This document shows positions 47,186 to 59,979 of a stretch of 64,000 bases of DNA, one piece after another. Source of the DNA: Rosellinia necatrix (lineage: Eukaryota > Ascomycota > Sordariomycetes > Xylariales > Xylariaceae); NCBI GenBank assembly GCA_021209875.1, contig JAGYVD010000008.1, positions 3,347,501 through 3,411,500 on the forward strand. The letters run 5' to 3'. A program made the translations under genes and the position numbers. Numbering within the stretch: position 1 is the stretch's first letter; each line of letters begins with the position of its first letter. Under the pieces are notes generated by a model. It made no database searches. It saw only the letters and a list, made by a program, of their open reading frames with translations, and was not told the origin of the DNA.

Positions 47186-48893
47186 TCATAACATCATCAC
47201 CTCCTCGGCATCTAGTTCCGGCTCGGGCTCATCCTCTACCTCGACCTGCAGGAACGGATGGCGCAGGGCGTCTTCGGCGCTGATCCTGCGCGTGGGGTCT
47301 AGGTCCATGCACCGCGAGAGGAACTCGATGGCCTCCTTCTCCTCGGGGGTCAGGACGTTGGCCTTCCCGTCTCTGCCGCCGTCGCTACGGCAAGTACTCC
47401 AGAGCATGATCTTCTCAAAAGAGAACCCTTGGTTGCTGACGGTGGGGATAGTGGTCTCGAATATGCAGCCGTGCAGCTGCCCGGCGAGCTTCATGCGCTT
47501 GCTGCCGAAGATAGTGGCGATCTCGATCATGGCCTCGATATCGTCGGCGCTGTTGAAAAAAGGGAAGCGCTTGCAGAGGATCGTGAGCAGGATCACGCCG
47601 GCGGACCAGATGTCGATCTTGGTAGTCTGCTCGGTGCATTTGAAGAGCACCTCGGGGGCGCGGAAGCCGCGAGTGCCGGCCCGGTTAGCGCGGCGGGACG
47701 GGCGAGTGTCGTTCTTCGGGTAGCCGGGCTGCGGGCCGGTCTGTATCGAGTTGAAGGCCACGGATTGCTGAAGGCGTTGTTTCCGGACTTGACGATCCTC
47801 GTGGCAGAGGCACGGCTTGGATTCTGTCCCCTCCCGTTCGGCCAAACCGAAATCTACGAGCACGCCGCGCTTCTTTTCGGGGTCGTAGAGAAAATTTGTG
47901 GGTTTGATATCACGGTGGATGATCCCCCTCGTGTGCACCGCGGCCAGGGCTGTGAATAAGGATCGAAGGTAGACGCGGGTGTCGTAGATGTTCATCTTGG
48001 GGTAGTACCTTCGGAAGTCCTGGTGTCGAAAGTAAGGGAGTATAAGGACAACTTGGTCAGATTCGCGAAATGCGGTAATTAGGGGGCACACGGAGGGCGA
48101 TTCTCGGAGGTCGTGGAGAAGCTCGAGCTCGTTGAGGATGCGAGCGGGCGAAGAGGTGACGTAGATCTTCTTGATGGCTACAAACTTGGGCTTCCGACGG
48201 GGCGGACGAGAGGAAGAGCTTGTGTGAGAGGCAGAGGATTTGAGAGGAGGCGGCGTCCATTGACCGGGAGCATCGTCAGCATCGATATCCCACGTATTGA
48301 CGTAGTGGTTGTAGCGTATATCTTCGGCCTTATACACGGTGGAAAAGGTACCTAAGATAGGGGCAAACAGTCAGTCCTCTGGGCCTATAATCACTATCGG
48401 GCTGAGTCGAGTTGTTGAGGCGGCAGGTCAGTGGCCAAATACCTTCGCCAATGCGCTTGATCAGACGGTAGTCGTCCTTGAAGTGCGGAAAGGTACGCTC
48501 CAGCTTCACCATGTCCGCGTGGACGGTGACGTCGATAGGCTCGTCCTCGTCGGATGACTCGGATGTTTCCTCGTCACGGTCGTCGCGCTCGCCATGCCCC
48601 TCGTTCTCCTCATTCTCCTCGTCCTCCGCCTCAGTCTCTATGCCTTGGTGGCGGTGTTCGTCCTCGTCGTAGTCGTCTTCGGCACGCTGCGTCTGTGATT
48701 GCGACTCGGATTGTGACCGAACTGACTTGGCCTGCTCCGGTTCGTCGAGTTCCTCCGTCGAGTGATCCCCGTCCACATCGTCCTCGTGGACATGGAAGGG
48801 TGTCTTGGCCATCATTCGATCTCGTTGTTGTCGCCGGGTGTCCAGAGAACCATGGGCAAACATAACTCGAGGACGATGCTGAGACGGCCACAC
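47186..48893 (-). CDS. CDC7: CDC7 (Hsk1) replication-initiation kinase
   Basis: Exons 48893-48443 and 48351-47186 close to 538 aa. A long acidic, low-complexity N-terminus (EDEENEENEGHGERDD) precedes the kinase. The Gly-loop spans the intron (RIGEG | TFSTVYKAED); next are FVAIKKIYV, the HRDIKPTNFLYDP catalytic loop, VDFGLAE, an insert rich in Gln/Arg, GTRGFRAPEVL, and the Cdc7-type IFGSKRMKLAG and LSRCMDLDPTRRISAEDAL. Split kinase inserts are a hallmark of Cdc7. Together with Dbf4 it phosphorylates the MCM helicase to start DNA replication. The start could be a downstream ATG (MMAKTPF, about residue 27), since the first residues lack a clear match. Confidence 0.9.
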
Positions 48894-50080
48894 AAACGCT
48901 CCTCCCCCCTTGGTGGTGTGCTCCTGCTCCTTCCTCGTGCTTATCCGGGCGGTATTCGGAGGCGAATTGGTCAGCGACGGTGGTATTGCGGCAAATGGCT
49001 AGCACTGTTGGTGTTGCCGTGGGTATGGGCCGACAGTGACACCGTTTGCTAACGATATTCAGGTGGGAAGAGCGTCGAAATATGTTGCTGTCAGCGAGTG
49101 AAAACCATGCAGCAACACCAATTGGAATACGGGGAAGAAGAAGGGGGAGAAACGCGGTCGGTCAGCTGTCGGTGTTGGAATGAGGTTCCTGTGTAATGCT
49201 CATAATGAGGTATGAAGCTTGTTCTGGCGTGGATAGGATCATCTCGTAACCCACTACAGCACTAGTCTAAACCAACCTGGTCCTTCCAATACAATACATG
49301 CATGGGTAAAGGTAACTTAGTTAGTTACTCTGAGTATACCATTGACGCGTCCTGGTCTAAGAGACAGTCAGCGTAGATTTATTTTCACTGTGCGCTCCAA
49401 CTAGCGATAGGCAGGTACCTTTATGTTATGAATTATGTATGGAAGGTACATTAAAATATGCCATTGCTGTTTTTCATTTAGCGCTTACGCACCGTGTCGC
49501 TTCGCTACCACTACCTAATCTTTTGATAAAGAAGCACATCACTAGGTAATTCTAGGACAGGGTTAGTTTGGCGGGGAAGCGGGTCAAGGGGGGGTTTTCT
49601 GGAAACAGCGCGTCGCATGAAAACCAATCCAAACAAAAACAAACGGTTGCCGAGGGGGTGGTGAGCCAACCCCACTTCGCTATCACTCCACTAAGAATCT
49701 TTCCCACATCGCCGTCGCATCACCATGCTCTGTCATAATCCACCTCCACTGATTGACTAGCTACACGTTGACCGATGTCACTTGGAGGAGTCGCAATTTT
49801 CCATTCTCCTAGATCAATTTCATTTTCCTCGTATTTTCTAGACTACTCGGTTCTCCGATTAGCGAGGACATAATTAATCCCCTACTCCAAGTGCCGTAGG
49901 CAGTTGTCATTGTTTCCGTGTGCTTGGCCACGACTTTGTGCCTAACACTAACAACACTAACAACAATATCAACAATATCAACAATATCAACAAGACTAAG
50001 GCGAAGACGACTCAGCACATCATCGACCGGGCTACCACAAGTCAGGCCGACGGCCACACTCCCGCCACATCCCCGCCACC
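48894..50080. promoter_or_regulatory. Divergent promoter region of CDC7 and CND1
   Basis: About 1.2 kb; both genes are cell-cycle related. Near the CND1 start lies a short tandem repeat. No MCB/SCB-like site was identified with confidence. Confidence 0.5.
49961..49993 (+). repeat. Short CAACAATAT tandem repeat in the CND1 leader
   Basis: About 3.6 head-to-tail copies of the 9-base unit CAACAATAT, 90 nt before the CND1 start codon, likely in the 5' untranslated region. Confidence 0.85.
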
Positions 50081-53000
50081 ATGGAGTCGATCGATTTCGA
50101 CATCAACGATGCGCTCAAGCATTACATGAGCGACCCGGCATCGATCGCGACGCCCGAGGCCGACGGCGCCCTCCTCGACTGCGAATCCGACCCGGAGTCC
50201 CTGTCCAACATCGCCCTCATCAACCAGGTCCTCAACCCCATCATCGACGCCGTCGCCGACAACCCCGACGCCATCACGCGCAGCGCCTCCTTCGACTCGC
50301 TGCAGTTCTTACTCAAGTGCGCACCCACCTCCCCTCATGTCTGTGCTCAGAAATCGCCGTCTCTCGCAGCCAGTGCTGCCTCTGATGCCACTCCCACCGC
50401 TACCCGATGTAACACGATACGGGAACCCATTTCTAAATTGTTCGTGCAATCCAGATACACCCAGTTCCTGCCTACACATGCCCTCAGCAAGATCTTCGAT
50501 CTGGTCATGAGCGGCCTGGCCACCGAGGCCGATGCGATCACCCATGATCTCGAAAACCCCGACGAGCAGGAGGTCCTCGCCCACCACAAGTCGTTGCTCG
50601 AGATCTACGGCTTCCTCATCCAGTGGACTATGGCCTGTGTCGAGACCAAGGCCGCCGAGAAGTCATCCGCCGCCCCGGTATCGCGCGCCAGAGGTAAGGG
50701 CGCCAAGTCCAAGGCCGCCGCCAGCAGGCAGGGGGAGGATCACTGGGACAGCGCCGCCCAGCTCCAGTCGGCCCTGGATGTCATGGCCAAGGTAATGAAG
50801 CTAAAACTGGGCAAGCTGTTCCTAACAACGAGTGAGCGCGACACCTTCGTCGGACTTCTCACCCGCCCTGTATACATGGTGCTTGAGAGCGAACCGAGAG
50901 TCAAGAACACGGCCATCAGGATGCATGCTTTCAAAGTCCTCTGCATTGCGGTTAAGCACCACGGTCATGGCTACGGTACGTTCCCGGCTCTCCACGCAGC
51001 GCACGCTAGGATCACCATGGCACCGCTAACAGGCCACAGCCGCCCAGATCTCCATTGTTCAGAACCTCACATATTTCGAGCACCTCTCTGAGCCCATGGC
51101 CGAGTTCCTCCACATCCTATCCGAGCAGTACGACTATCCACAGCTGGCTGAGGAGATATTGAGGGAGATCGGCAGCAAGGAGTTCAACTCGAATGACACC
51201 AAGGGCCCCAAATCCGTGTCTACCTTTATTGCTAAGCTCTCCGAGCTTGTGCCGAGATTGGTTATCAAGCAGATGACCATGCTCGCGAAGCAATTGGATA
51301 GCGAGGTTCGCTTTCGTCCAACCCATTGGTCTGTATGTTGTTGACTGACAGTTGACTTGTGTAGTCGCATACGCTGCGGAGTTCCTTAATCGAAGTATGT
51401 GGCAACATGATAGCGCATCTCAGTAATCAGGAAGAACGGAGCGACAACCACAAGTCTCAGCTTAATGCCTTCTTTGATGTCCTCGAAGAGCGCTTCTTGG
51501 ACATGAACCCTTATTGTCGGTGTCGGGTCATGCAAGTGTATAGCAGGCTGTGTGAGCTGGAGCAGAAGTTTCCCAAGCGACGGCAAAAGGCCGCTGAACT
51601 CGCTGGTCGGAGCTTGGAAGACAAGAGCAGCCATGTCAGGAGGAATGCGGTCAAACTACTGGGCAGCCTGATCAAGACTCATCCGTTTACGGTTTTACAT
51701 GGCGCCCAGCTTTCTCGAAAGGACTGGCAGGAGCGCCTTGACAAGGTGGATGCGGAGCTCAATGCATTGAAGCCGCCAGCGGGCGAGCCTGGGCTGGGTG
51801 AAGACAGGGCCGATACGACCGCCCTGGTGGATGAGCCGACCCAAATGATGGATTCGCCACAAAAGCCGACGGAAATGTCCGAGGAGCAGAAGGCGGCAGC
51901 GGTTCAAAAAGCACAGGAAGACGCCGCTACCTCTGAAGCCATTGAAAAGCTCACCCTCACGAAGCGGTACTACACAGACGCTCTCAAGTTCATCGAGGTG
52001 TTACACACCGCTACGGGCGTTGTCGTGCAACTACTTGGCTCGAAAAACAAGTCTGAAGTCATCGAGGCCATGGACTATTTTGAGATTGGCAATGCTTACA
52101 ATATCGAGGACAACATGGTTGGAATTCGACGGATGATGCGTCTGATCTGGACCAAGGGTAATAGCGACGAGGGCAAGGGTGTGCAGACGCATCTGATTGA
52201 TTGCTACAAGCGTCTGTTCTTCGAGGCCCCAGATCACTTCAGCCCCAATGATGCGGCCATATACATCGCACGAAATATGATCAGTCTCACATCAGGCACC
52301 ACGCCGGCTGAATTGACGAGTCTGGAGCAGTTGCTCGCTACCATGATGAAGCAAGGGATGATCCCAGATCGCGTCATCTCTAAACTGTGGGGTGTATATG
52401 GGTTCCAAAAGCGAGAGATCTCACGATCTCAGCGAAGAGGCGCCATCATTGTACTGGGCATGCTCGCGAGTGCGTCACCCGAGATTGTGGTAGGGGAGAT
52501 GGAGACCATGTTAAGATTTGGCCTGGGGGCGCACGGCCGAGCCGATCTTCAACTCGCCAAATACACATGTATTGCGCTGCGGAGACTGAACCCGACGGGC
52601 CGGCAGGCCAAGGAGTCGTCGGCCACCTTCAGTCGACTTCCAAATGAGCACGCTGTACTGGCTAAACTCGCTGCTATTACCGAAGTGCCAAGTGAGAGCA
52701 AGGAATGGTTTGGAGTCGCTGAACAAGCCATCAACGCCATTTACGTGCTCGCCAAGCATCCCGATATCCTATGCACAGAGATTATTCGGCGAAGAACCAA
52801 GGTTGTTTTTGCCGCGCAGCAGAGGTCCGCACCCGCATCGCGGCCGGGGTCACGAGACGATGCTACGATGACGGTGATGGGCGGTGGCATGACGCACAAC
52901 TTCCAAACCATGTCCCTCGATGCGCCCACACAGACAATCAACCAACTGGCACCCGAACCGCCGGCTGAGCCCAAGGAAAAGGCTGCCATAGCCTTGTCAC

Positions 53001-54067
53001 AACTACTCTTCGTCGTAGGTCACGTAGCGATCAAGCAAATCGTGCATTTGGAACTATGTGAGCTCGACTTCAAGCGGAGGAAGCAGGAGAAGGAAAAGGA
53101 ACCCCCCAAACCCGACGAGCCGAGAGCCCCCACCGGTCGCAAGGGCAAGAATGCTACACCGGCGCCGGCGGCGGAGGAAGCTGGCGACGAGTTAGACTTG
53201 ATCGGCGGTACGACCGAGGATGACTTCACCGAGGCCATGGCGCATATTCGCGAGCGCGAGCTCCTGTTCGGCCCACAGTCCCTCCTGTCTAACTATGGCC
53301 CCATGGTAGCCGAGATCTGCTCGCGGAGCGATATCTACAAGGACAAGAGCCTTCAGGCGGCCGCCACCTTATGTCTTGCCAAGCTCATGTGCGTCAGCAG
53401 CGAATACTGCGAGGCGCATCTGCCCTTGCTCATCACAATCATGGAAAGGTCACCCAACCCCACGGTCCGATCCAACGTTGTCATTGCCCTCGGCGATATG
53501 GCCGTGTGCTTCAATCACCTGATCGACGAGAACACAGACTTCCTGTACCGTCGCCTCGCAGATACCGATCTCTCGGTCAAACGAACATGTCTTATGACAC
53601 TAACATTCCTTATTCTTGCCGGCCAGGTCAAGGTCAAGGGTCAATTGGGCGAGATGGCGAAGTGCCTGGAGGACGAAGACAAGCGGATCGCTGACCTCGC
53701 CCGAATGTTCTTCAGCGAGCTTAGCACCAAGGACAACGCAGTATATAATCACTTCGTCGATATGTTCAGCCTGCTATCAGCCGGCCAAATGGATGAGGAA
53801 CCATTCAAGAGGATCGTGAAGTTTCTGCTCGGCTTTGTTGAAAAGGTAAGAGTCCCGCGAGTTGCGGCTAACGACACGGCTGACATGAGATGGCAGGACA
53901 AACATGCTAGGCAGCTCGCTGACAAGTTGGCCGCTCGCCTTCCCCGCTGCGAGACGGAGCGACAATGGAACGATGTTGCTTTTGCTCTCGGCCTGCTGCA
54001 GCACAAGAATGAAGATATCACTAAAGTAATCAGCGAAGGCTTCAAAGTAGTACACGCGGCAGCCTAG
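50081..54067 (+). CDS. CND1: Condensin complex subunit 1 (CND1/CAP-D2/Ycs4)
   Basis: Exons 50081-50316, 50455-50975, 51040-51305, 51365-53845 and 53897-54067 close to 1224 aa, the usual size. The N-terminus (MESIDFDINDALKHYMSDP) begins the conserved N domain; HEAT-like helical repeats fill the middle. The Cnd1 signature region lies about residues 983-1165 (CLAKLMCVSSEYCEAHLPLL, then RSNVVIALGDMAVCFNHLID and KRTCLMTLTFLILAGQVKVKG). Ycs4 is one of the three non-SMC subunits of condensin I in yeast; it compacts mitotic chromosomes. The first (138 nt) and last (51 nt) introns are multiples of three without stops, so retention would give longer proteins; both have good donor and acceptor sites and are absent from the family match. 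Confidence 0.93.
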
Positions 54068-54578
54068 TGAGAACGATATACGATTATGATGTTGGAACGT
54101 AATGAAGTGAACGAAGGTGACGATACCAGGGTAACTGGAGTAAGGAGTTTGAGTTGGTGCGTCAAACTCGGAGGTCGTTGTGTTTCCAACATGCGTATAA
54201 GCATTAAACCTGTCAATAGAACAACCCACTTTGCAGAACCAAAGGCCTTGGCCGACCAAGGCATAACGCTAAATACAGGTTGTGACGTTGATATGAGGAA
54301 GAATTTCGAGCGCTTACAACACCGCCAACATGAAAAATGTAGTGGACCTAGGAGACATGACTATATCAAGTCAACATCCTATATAATAATATCTCCAACG
54401 TTGATGCAAACCCCACATCAAAGTTGCAATATCCCTCCACACCAAGTTGCGAGCGCATCGAAGATCAACACCGGTCCGTCATCGGAGGACCGATGCGGAG
54501 AGGCGAAAGTCACATGTTATTCGGAGATACTTACCCACACGATCGTATAGATAAGCGGGCAGAAGGCAAGCCATCACT
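54068..54578. other. Intergenic, CND1 3' end to MFS 5' end
   Basis: No gene recognised; holds the CND1 terminator and the MFS promoter. Confidence 0.5.
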
Positions 54579-56330
54579 ATGGCAGAGCCCCTCGGAAGAG
54601 GCCGGGATTCAACGAACCGGCGACACTCAACCGATAGCCAGACACAACTCCTACCACCGCCGTCCCTTCCTTATCCCAACGCAGACATGACCGCCGAAGG
54701 AGAGGAGGAGGGGGGAGAGGAAGGACGGCCCGGCGGTCCAGCGAGGGATCACAGCGTGGCGCGGGTGAGCGAGCAGGAGGCCCGACGCATCGTGCGGCGC
54801 ATCGACACGCGCATCATGCCGCTGCTGTTCCTGACGCACATGGTGGGCTTCATGGACAAGACGATCCTGTCGAGCGCGGCCGTGTTCGGGCTGCGCGAGG
54901 ACACGGGCCTCGCCGGCACCGACGCCTACGCCTGGGTCTCGAGCGCCTTCTACATCGGCTTCCTGGCCGCGACGTACCCGGCGGCGCGCCTCGCCACGCG
55001 CCTGCCGCCCGCCCGCCTGCTCGGCTGCGACGCGCTGCTCTGGGGCGTCGCCGTGGCGCTGACGGCCGCCTGCCGCTCGGCCGGGGCCTGGTCGCGGCCC
55101 GCCTCGCCCTCGGCGCCGCCGAGGCCGCCGTCGACCCCTGCCTCGTCCTCGTCACGTCCACGTGGTACACGCGCGACGAGATCCCCGCGCGCACGGGCGC
55201 CTGGTTCGCGGGGAACGCGGCCGGCGGCGTCGCGGCGTCGCTGCTCGCGTACGGCGTCGGCCACGCGTCCGGCGACGGCCACGGCGCCTGGCGCTGGATG
55301 TTCGCCATCCTCGGCGCCCTGACCGTCCTGCTCGGCGCCGCTCTGCTGGCGCGGCTGCCGAGCGGCATCGCCGGCGCGCGCTTCCTGACGCCCGCCGAGC
55401 GCGCCTGGGCCGCCGACCGCGTCGTCGTCGCCGGCCTCGGGTCCACGGCCGAGCCCGCCTGGCGCTGGGACCAGATGCGCGAGGGCCTCGCGGACCCCAA
55501 GACCTGGGCCATCGCCGCGCTCACGCTGCTGTGTCAGATCCCGAATGGCGGCACCCAGAACTTCGCGAATATCGTGGTCAAGTCGTTCGGCTTCTCGTCG
55601 CTGCAGTCGACGCTCGTCAATATCCCCTACTCGGCCATCAGCATCGTGTCTATCGCGGGTTCCGGGTGGTTGGCGGGGCGCTTGTGAGTATTTTTATTTT
55701 TTTTTTTTTTTTTTTCGGTCTACGGCGTTTAGGCGATTTTCTAAACCAACGTTCGTCATCTTTTCAAGCCGATCGATGAACTGCGTCCTGATCGCCCTCG
55801 TCGTCCTACCCCCCATTGTCGGATCTGCGCTCATCTCCAACCGAGCCTCAATCCCGCACGCCGTCTCGCTGCTCGGCTACTTCCTGCTCGCGACGGGACC
55901 GGCGGCCCTCCCGCTGCTTCTGGCCCTCGTACAGGCCAACTTCCGCGGCGTCACCAAGAAGATGACCATGACGGCCCTGCTGTTCACCGCCTACTGCGCC
56001 GGCAACATCGCGGGGCCGCAGCTCTTCATCGAGGCCGAGGCGCCGACCTACGATACCGCCTTCCGCGCCATCCTGGTCTGCTATTCGCTCGTTGTGGGAT
56101 TTGCGTCGGGGTTGAGGGCTTATCTGCAGTTTATGAATAGGCGGAGACGGGAACGAGAGGGCGTAGAAGGGAGTGCAGGGGCTTCGGGTGTTCTGAGCGG
56201 TGGCAAGGTTGTTGATGGGCGTCGCGATGAGCGCCAGGCGGATGAGGCTAGAGGGGAGTTAAGGCTTCAGCCTGGTGATTACGAAGATGTTACGGATTGG
56301 AACGCTTTTGGATTCCGATATAGACTCTAG
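54579..56330 (+). CDS. MFS transporter (allantoate permease-like), with a 1-nt frameshift
   Basis: Exons 54579-55683 and 55769-56330, joined by an 85-nt intron (GTGAGT, acceptor CAAG). With one G added in a run of four, the product is about 555 aa. The N-terminus is acidic; the first membrane segments are RIMPLLFLTHMVGFMDKTIL and AYAWVSSAFYIGFLAATYP, followed by DEIPARTGAWFAGNAAGG, WRWMFAILGALTVLLGAALL, LCQIPNGGTQNFANIVVKSF and the last segments in exon 2. It belongs to the Dal5/anion-cation symporter group, but the FMDK motif and Ala-rich first helix differ from the transporter at 31831. The break at 55083-55086 lies inside the run GGGG and affects the first third of the gene. GC content is high in the first exon. 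The substrate is unknown. Confidence 0.85.
55083..55086 (+). other. Homopolymer G4 frameshift in MFS transporter
   Basis: The family match runs AACRSAG up to the G run and resumes one frame over as LVAARLALGAAEAAVDP. A fifth G would restore the frame. Confidence 0.8.
55697..55715 (+). repeat. T19 tract inside the MFS intron
   Basis: Nineteen T in the intron, between the donor and the branch region. Confidence 0.9.
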
Positions 56331-57686
56331 AACAGAATCATTTCACGTTCGTGTCTCGTGGTTAGACTCACTAAACCCCCCTGGGCGCCGTCATCACGAC
56401 ATATTCTGATGGTATTCTCCCCCTGTCCCCCTCTCTCTATGTTTATTTCTATTCCTTTTACTATCTTTATCCCTATTCCTATCTCTGTCTCGTAAAACCC
56501 ACAGATACCATCCGGGGAAGCACACAAAGTGTCATTATAGGTAACAGTCCGCTGGCATGTGAAAGTGAATGAGTCTAGACATATAGTCACACTTCAGGAA
56601 GAACAAGGCCTAGAATAGCCTATTCGGGCACATGACCAAGATGAAATATCAATAATGAGGTATCTGCAGTCAATACTCTTTTACCGTTGAGCGTGGTATG
56701 CTGTAGATTCTCACGGACCCCTTGGCAGAGCACGCCTACCTTCGGCGCAACACTGGCGTACGATGTTCTCACCTAGACCAGACCGCCATCGCTAATTGTA
56801 ATCACTAGTTCAATCTCGTGACCACGATGAACAACATAAGAGCGTCCGCATCTGTCCGCTCCCTTAAACACCCGGGGCTGTGACTTGTCGTAAGAGCCAT
56901 GCGTTAGCACCATGGACCGGGGTATAATAGGTACTCAGGTTACCACGTCGAGGCTTCCAGCAGAAACAAATCCAAGATCGTCATTTGCGAACCTGCGATA
57001 TCATAATTGGGAGTGTTATGATTGGCCCGCTATTCATAGTATATGTCGTAAGAGGCACGATGAAGGCACCTTATGCCGTTTATCCTAGCTCCTAACATAC
57101 ACAGCCAATATACGGCTAAATGGACGACCGGTTCCCTCAGCGTCACGCCCAACAGGGACCAGCGACCATCTCAGCGGCAATGTTTCCCCAATAAACTACT
57201 CATTGACGACTCTAGCCCTCCGTGCCCCCAAGAATGGCCTTTATCACCTGCGGAGCCACCGCACTAACGGCTCACCCCGAGAAATTTTGTATTGCGACTC
57301 TGCGGGTTTGCCAAGTATAGCCGTAACTCCTCCGCCAACGGATCAACCGTTGATGAATTTCTCGCTCTCGACACGATGTTCTGGCCATCTTCCGTGATTC
57401 CAGGGCCTCACGATAAGCGACTAGCATTGTATTTAATTTTCGGTGTCCTGCCTAAAAGTCTGAGGGCGTGGGTTCTCGTCCTTCTCGTCCGTGCTCGAAT
57501 AACGCTCTCCAATTCACCACGTTTGCGCGCACCAGGCGTCCGAGAATAATTTGTGGTCTTTGGTGTGAACTGTTTCAACGTACGTCATATACGTGAGGTG
57601 TTTGGGCCCGTTTCCAAAGGACATCCCTATCTATCCTCCCATCCACCTGGTTGTCTACATCTTCGCGTAGCCGATCAACCGTCAAA
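56331..57686. other. Intergenic, 1.4 kb
   Basis: No coding region supported; upstream region of the AA8 gene. Confidence 0.5.
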
Positions 57687-58461
57687 ATGCGCTGGAATCT
57701 CGGTCTTGCCTACGTGGCAGCGCTGCTGGGGTGTGGTGCGTACCGCCTCTGATATTGTTCCCAAACCTCAAGATAATAACTAACCCAATGTGGTAGCCTC
57801 CGAAGGTCTCGCTGCGGATACGTCTGTAGTCCGAGATGGCGAGACAGGATTCACCTTTGCGGAATACAGGGCTTCTTTCGTGATCGGCCAATATATCACA
57901 TTTCGCGTCGCTGTTCCCACCCCAGCTCCAGCGAACTACGACATCGTCTTTCAAATCATTTCCCCGATGGCTGTTGGTTGGACCGGCCTATCCTGGGGTG
58001 CCTCGATGATCAACTGTCCTCTTACCATCGGCTGGGCATCCGGAAGTTCACTAGTAGGCTCGGTTCGGCGCACAAAGTAAGTGCTTGTCATGAAGGATAT
58101 GCTGAGGGCCCTTTTCCTGAAGAAGATGAGCTAAGTTGATAATAGTGTGCGGACGGCACCGCAGCTTTACGATGGAGCCAAGCTGCAGGTCTTGAAGACA
58201 GGTACTAAAGTCAACGGGACACACTGGCAGATCACCGCCAAGTGCAGCGGGTGCAGCTCTTTCACCAGTACTGGAAGCAACGTCAAGACTCTGAATCCGA
58301 ATGGCAGCAACCGCCTCGCTTTTGCCTATTCCAAGACCAGGCCGAGTAGCGCGTCGAGCGCGGCTATGATCACGGTTCATGATACATTTAGCTACTGGGA
58401 TCATGACTTCGCAACGGCCGGAAACATCGACTTCGATCAATTAGTAGTGAGGAACACGTAA
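57687..58461 (+). CDS. Stand-alone secreted AA8 (CDH-type) cytochrome domain protein
   Basis: Exons 57687-57735, 57797-58076 and 58146-58461 close to 214 aa. The signal peptide is encoded by exon 1 (MRWNLGLAYVAALLGCAS). The domain matches the b-type cytochrome of cellobiose dehydrogenase: YDIVFQIISPMAVGWTGLSW, then GASM with Met87 as the probable axial heme ligand, and GTHWQITAKCSGCSSF with a Cys pair (143, 146). The axial His would be His188 or His196 near the C-terminus. The flavin dehydrogenase part and carbohydrate-binding module of CDH are both absent, so it is a one-domain iron/electron carrier. Such proteins may donate electrons to lytic polysaccharide monooxygenases. The start is supported by a TCAAAATG context and a 61-nt intron directly after the signal peptide. 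Confidence 0.88.
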
Positions 58462-59979
58462 GCGCAAATATGCGGAAAGAAGAATGAGGAGGCGAAAGAG
58501 AAAGCTACCTTTTCCCTGAGAAAAATATGGGCAGGGCAATTCAATGTAATGAATACCTATCAAAGTTTCTCTATTCCACATAACCCCTAAGTGACATTGA
58601 GAAGATAGACTCATAGTCCAAGTGCATACGAACAAATGATTCAGACTTTGGAGATCCAGCTACTACCAATTCCCACCCCAGAATCTATTTATATAGTTAT
58701 ACGCCCGCCTCAGCTGACACTTCGACACGGGTTACCAAATAAAGCTGCGCAACTTTATGTGATTGAGGGCCGGCCAGCTTCCGATCTCAAGCCTAACTTA
58801 TCTAAGGCTACCTCTCGTCTTGCGACTTCAAAGTCATCATGTTCGTTCGCGACCCCATCACAATTGCTAATGACCCCTAGCCTAAAACTACGACCCTAAC
58901 TGCCGTTCAAAGTGATCGTCAGACAATTACTACTTTCACCCCAGTAGTCATGAAAAAAATCAAAGCGATCCTCTCACCGCAGTTCGATATTTGCATTACC
59001 TGCAAGTTAGAGATTCCCAGCAAAGTAGAAAACGATGCTAGAGCTAGAGCCGTTTCAGTGCTCCAAGCTTATGCCTTCAGTCCTCGGGAAACGCCCGATA
59101 ATATTGTTTACCTGACCGTGGGAGAAAGTGCACGGACAGGCGTATTTTGGCAACTCCGGCGCTCAGAAGGCCTAGCCTTTGAAGGCCAAGTGCTATGGAT
59201 CTCGCGATTATACGTAAACACCGCGTGCGTTTGAACTGGAGAATAATGGCGTTGTTTTCATATTCATAAACATCGTTCTGAATTCCTTGATCTCGATCTC
59301 CACGAGATATCTATGTGCAGATGTCTTCATACATGCAATTCTATTCTTCTAGGACACAACAGATATCTCGGACAAGACAATAGTCGCAAAAAAACATACT
59401 CCACGCCATTTAGTGGACGTAACCTGAACTCTAGGTAAGTTTAGGGCTTTTTTTTGAAATTTTGTTTAAAATTACTCGGATGGTTGGAGTGTTGTGATAG
59501 TTCAATGCGTAGCCATGCGAGTCACCGTAACCCTCGCCAACGATGTTGAAGGAGAACGCAATCCTGAACCGGAGAAGGCATACTTTATACAGAAAAATCT
59601 TGTGAATATTATTCTCCTAAAGAAGAATTATGAATATGTCAACGATCAAGATTGAAAGTGATGACCTGAAATTAAAAACAAATAAAAAAGGGAGTGAGAG
59701 GTTTTCCTCTACGGCGTGGTACGTATATAGCAGTAAAGCAACCCAATGATAAAATTCAACGACCAACTCAAACTATCATCTAAATACATTTGGATTTTGT
59801 ATATGGGGAGGGAATCAATACGCGTCTCAATCTGAGTGTGGACTTGAAAGAAACGTGAGATAGTAAAGCACACGCTCACTCAGAAATACCAGTAGAGGGA
59901 GCTATCAAAAGCTGGTACTCAATCACCTTCTGGGTTGAATTACGAATACGAGCCAAGGCCAAGTCTTCGTTCGAGTCCA
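58462..59979. other. Intergenic between convergent AA8 and DUF1996 genes
   Basis: AT-rich, no coding region with recognisable features; an open frame at 58950-59234 is unsupported. Confidence 0.5.
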
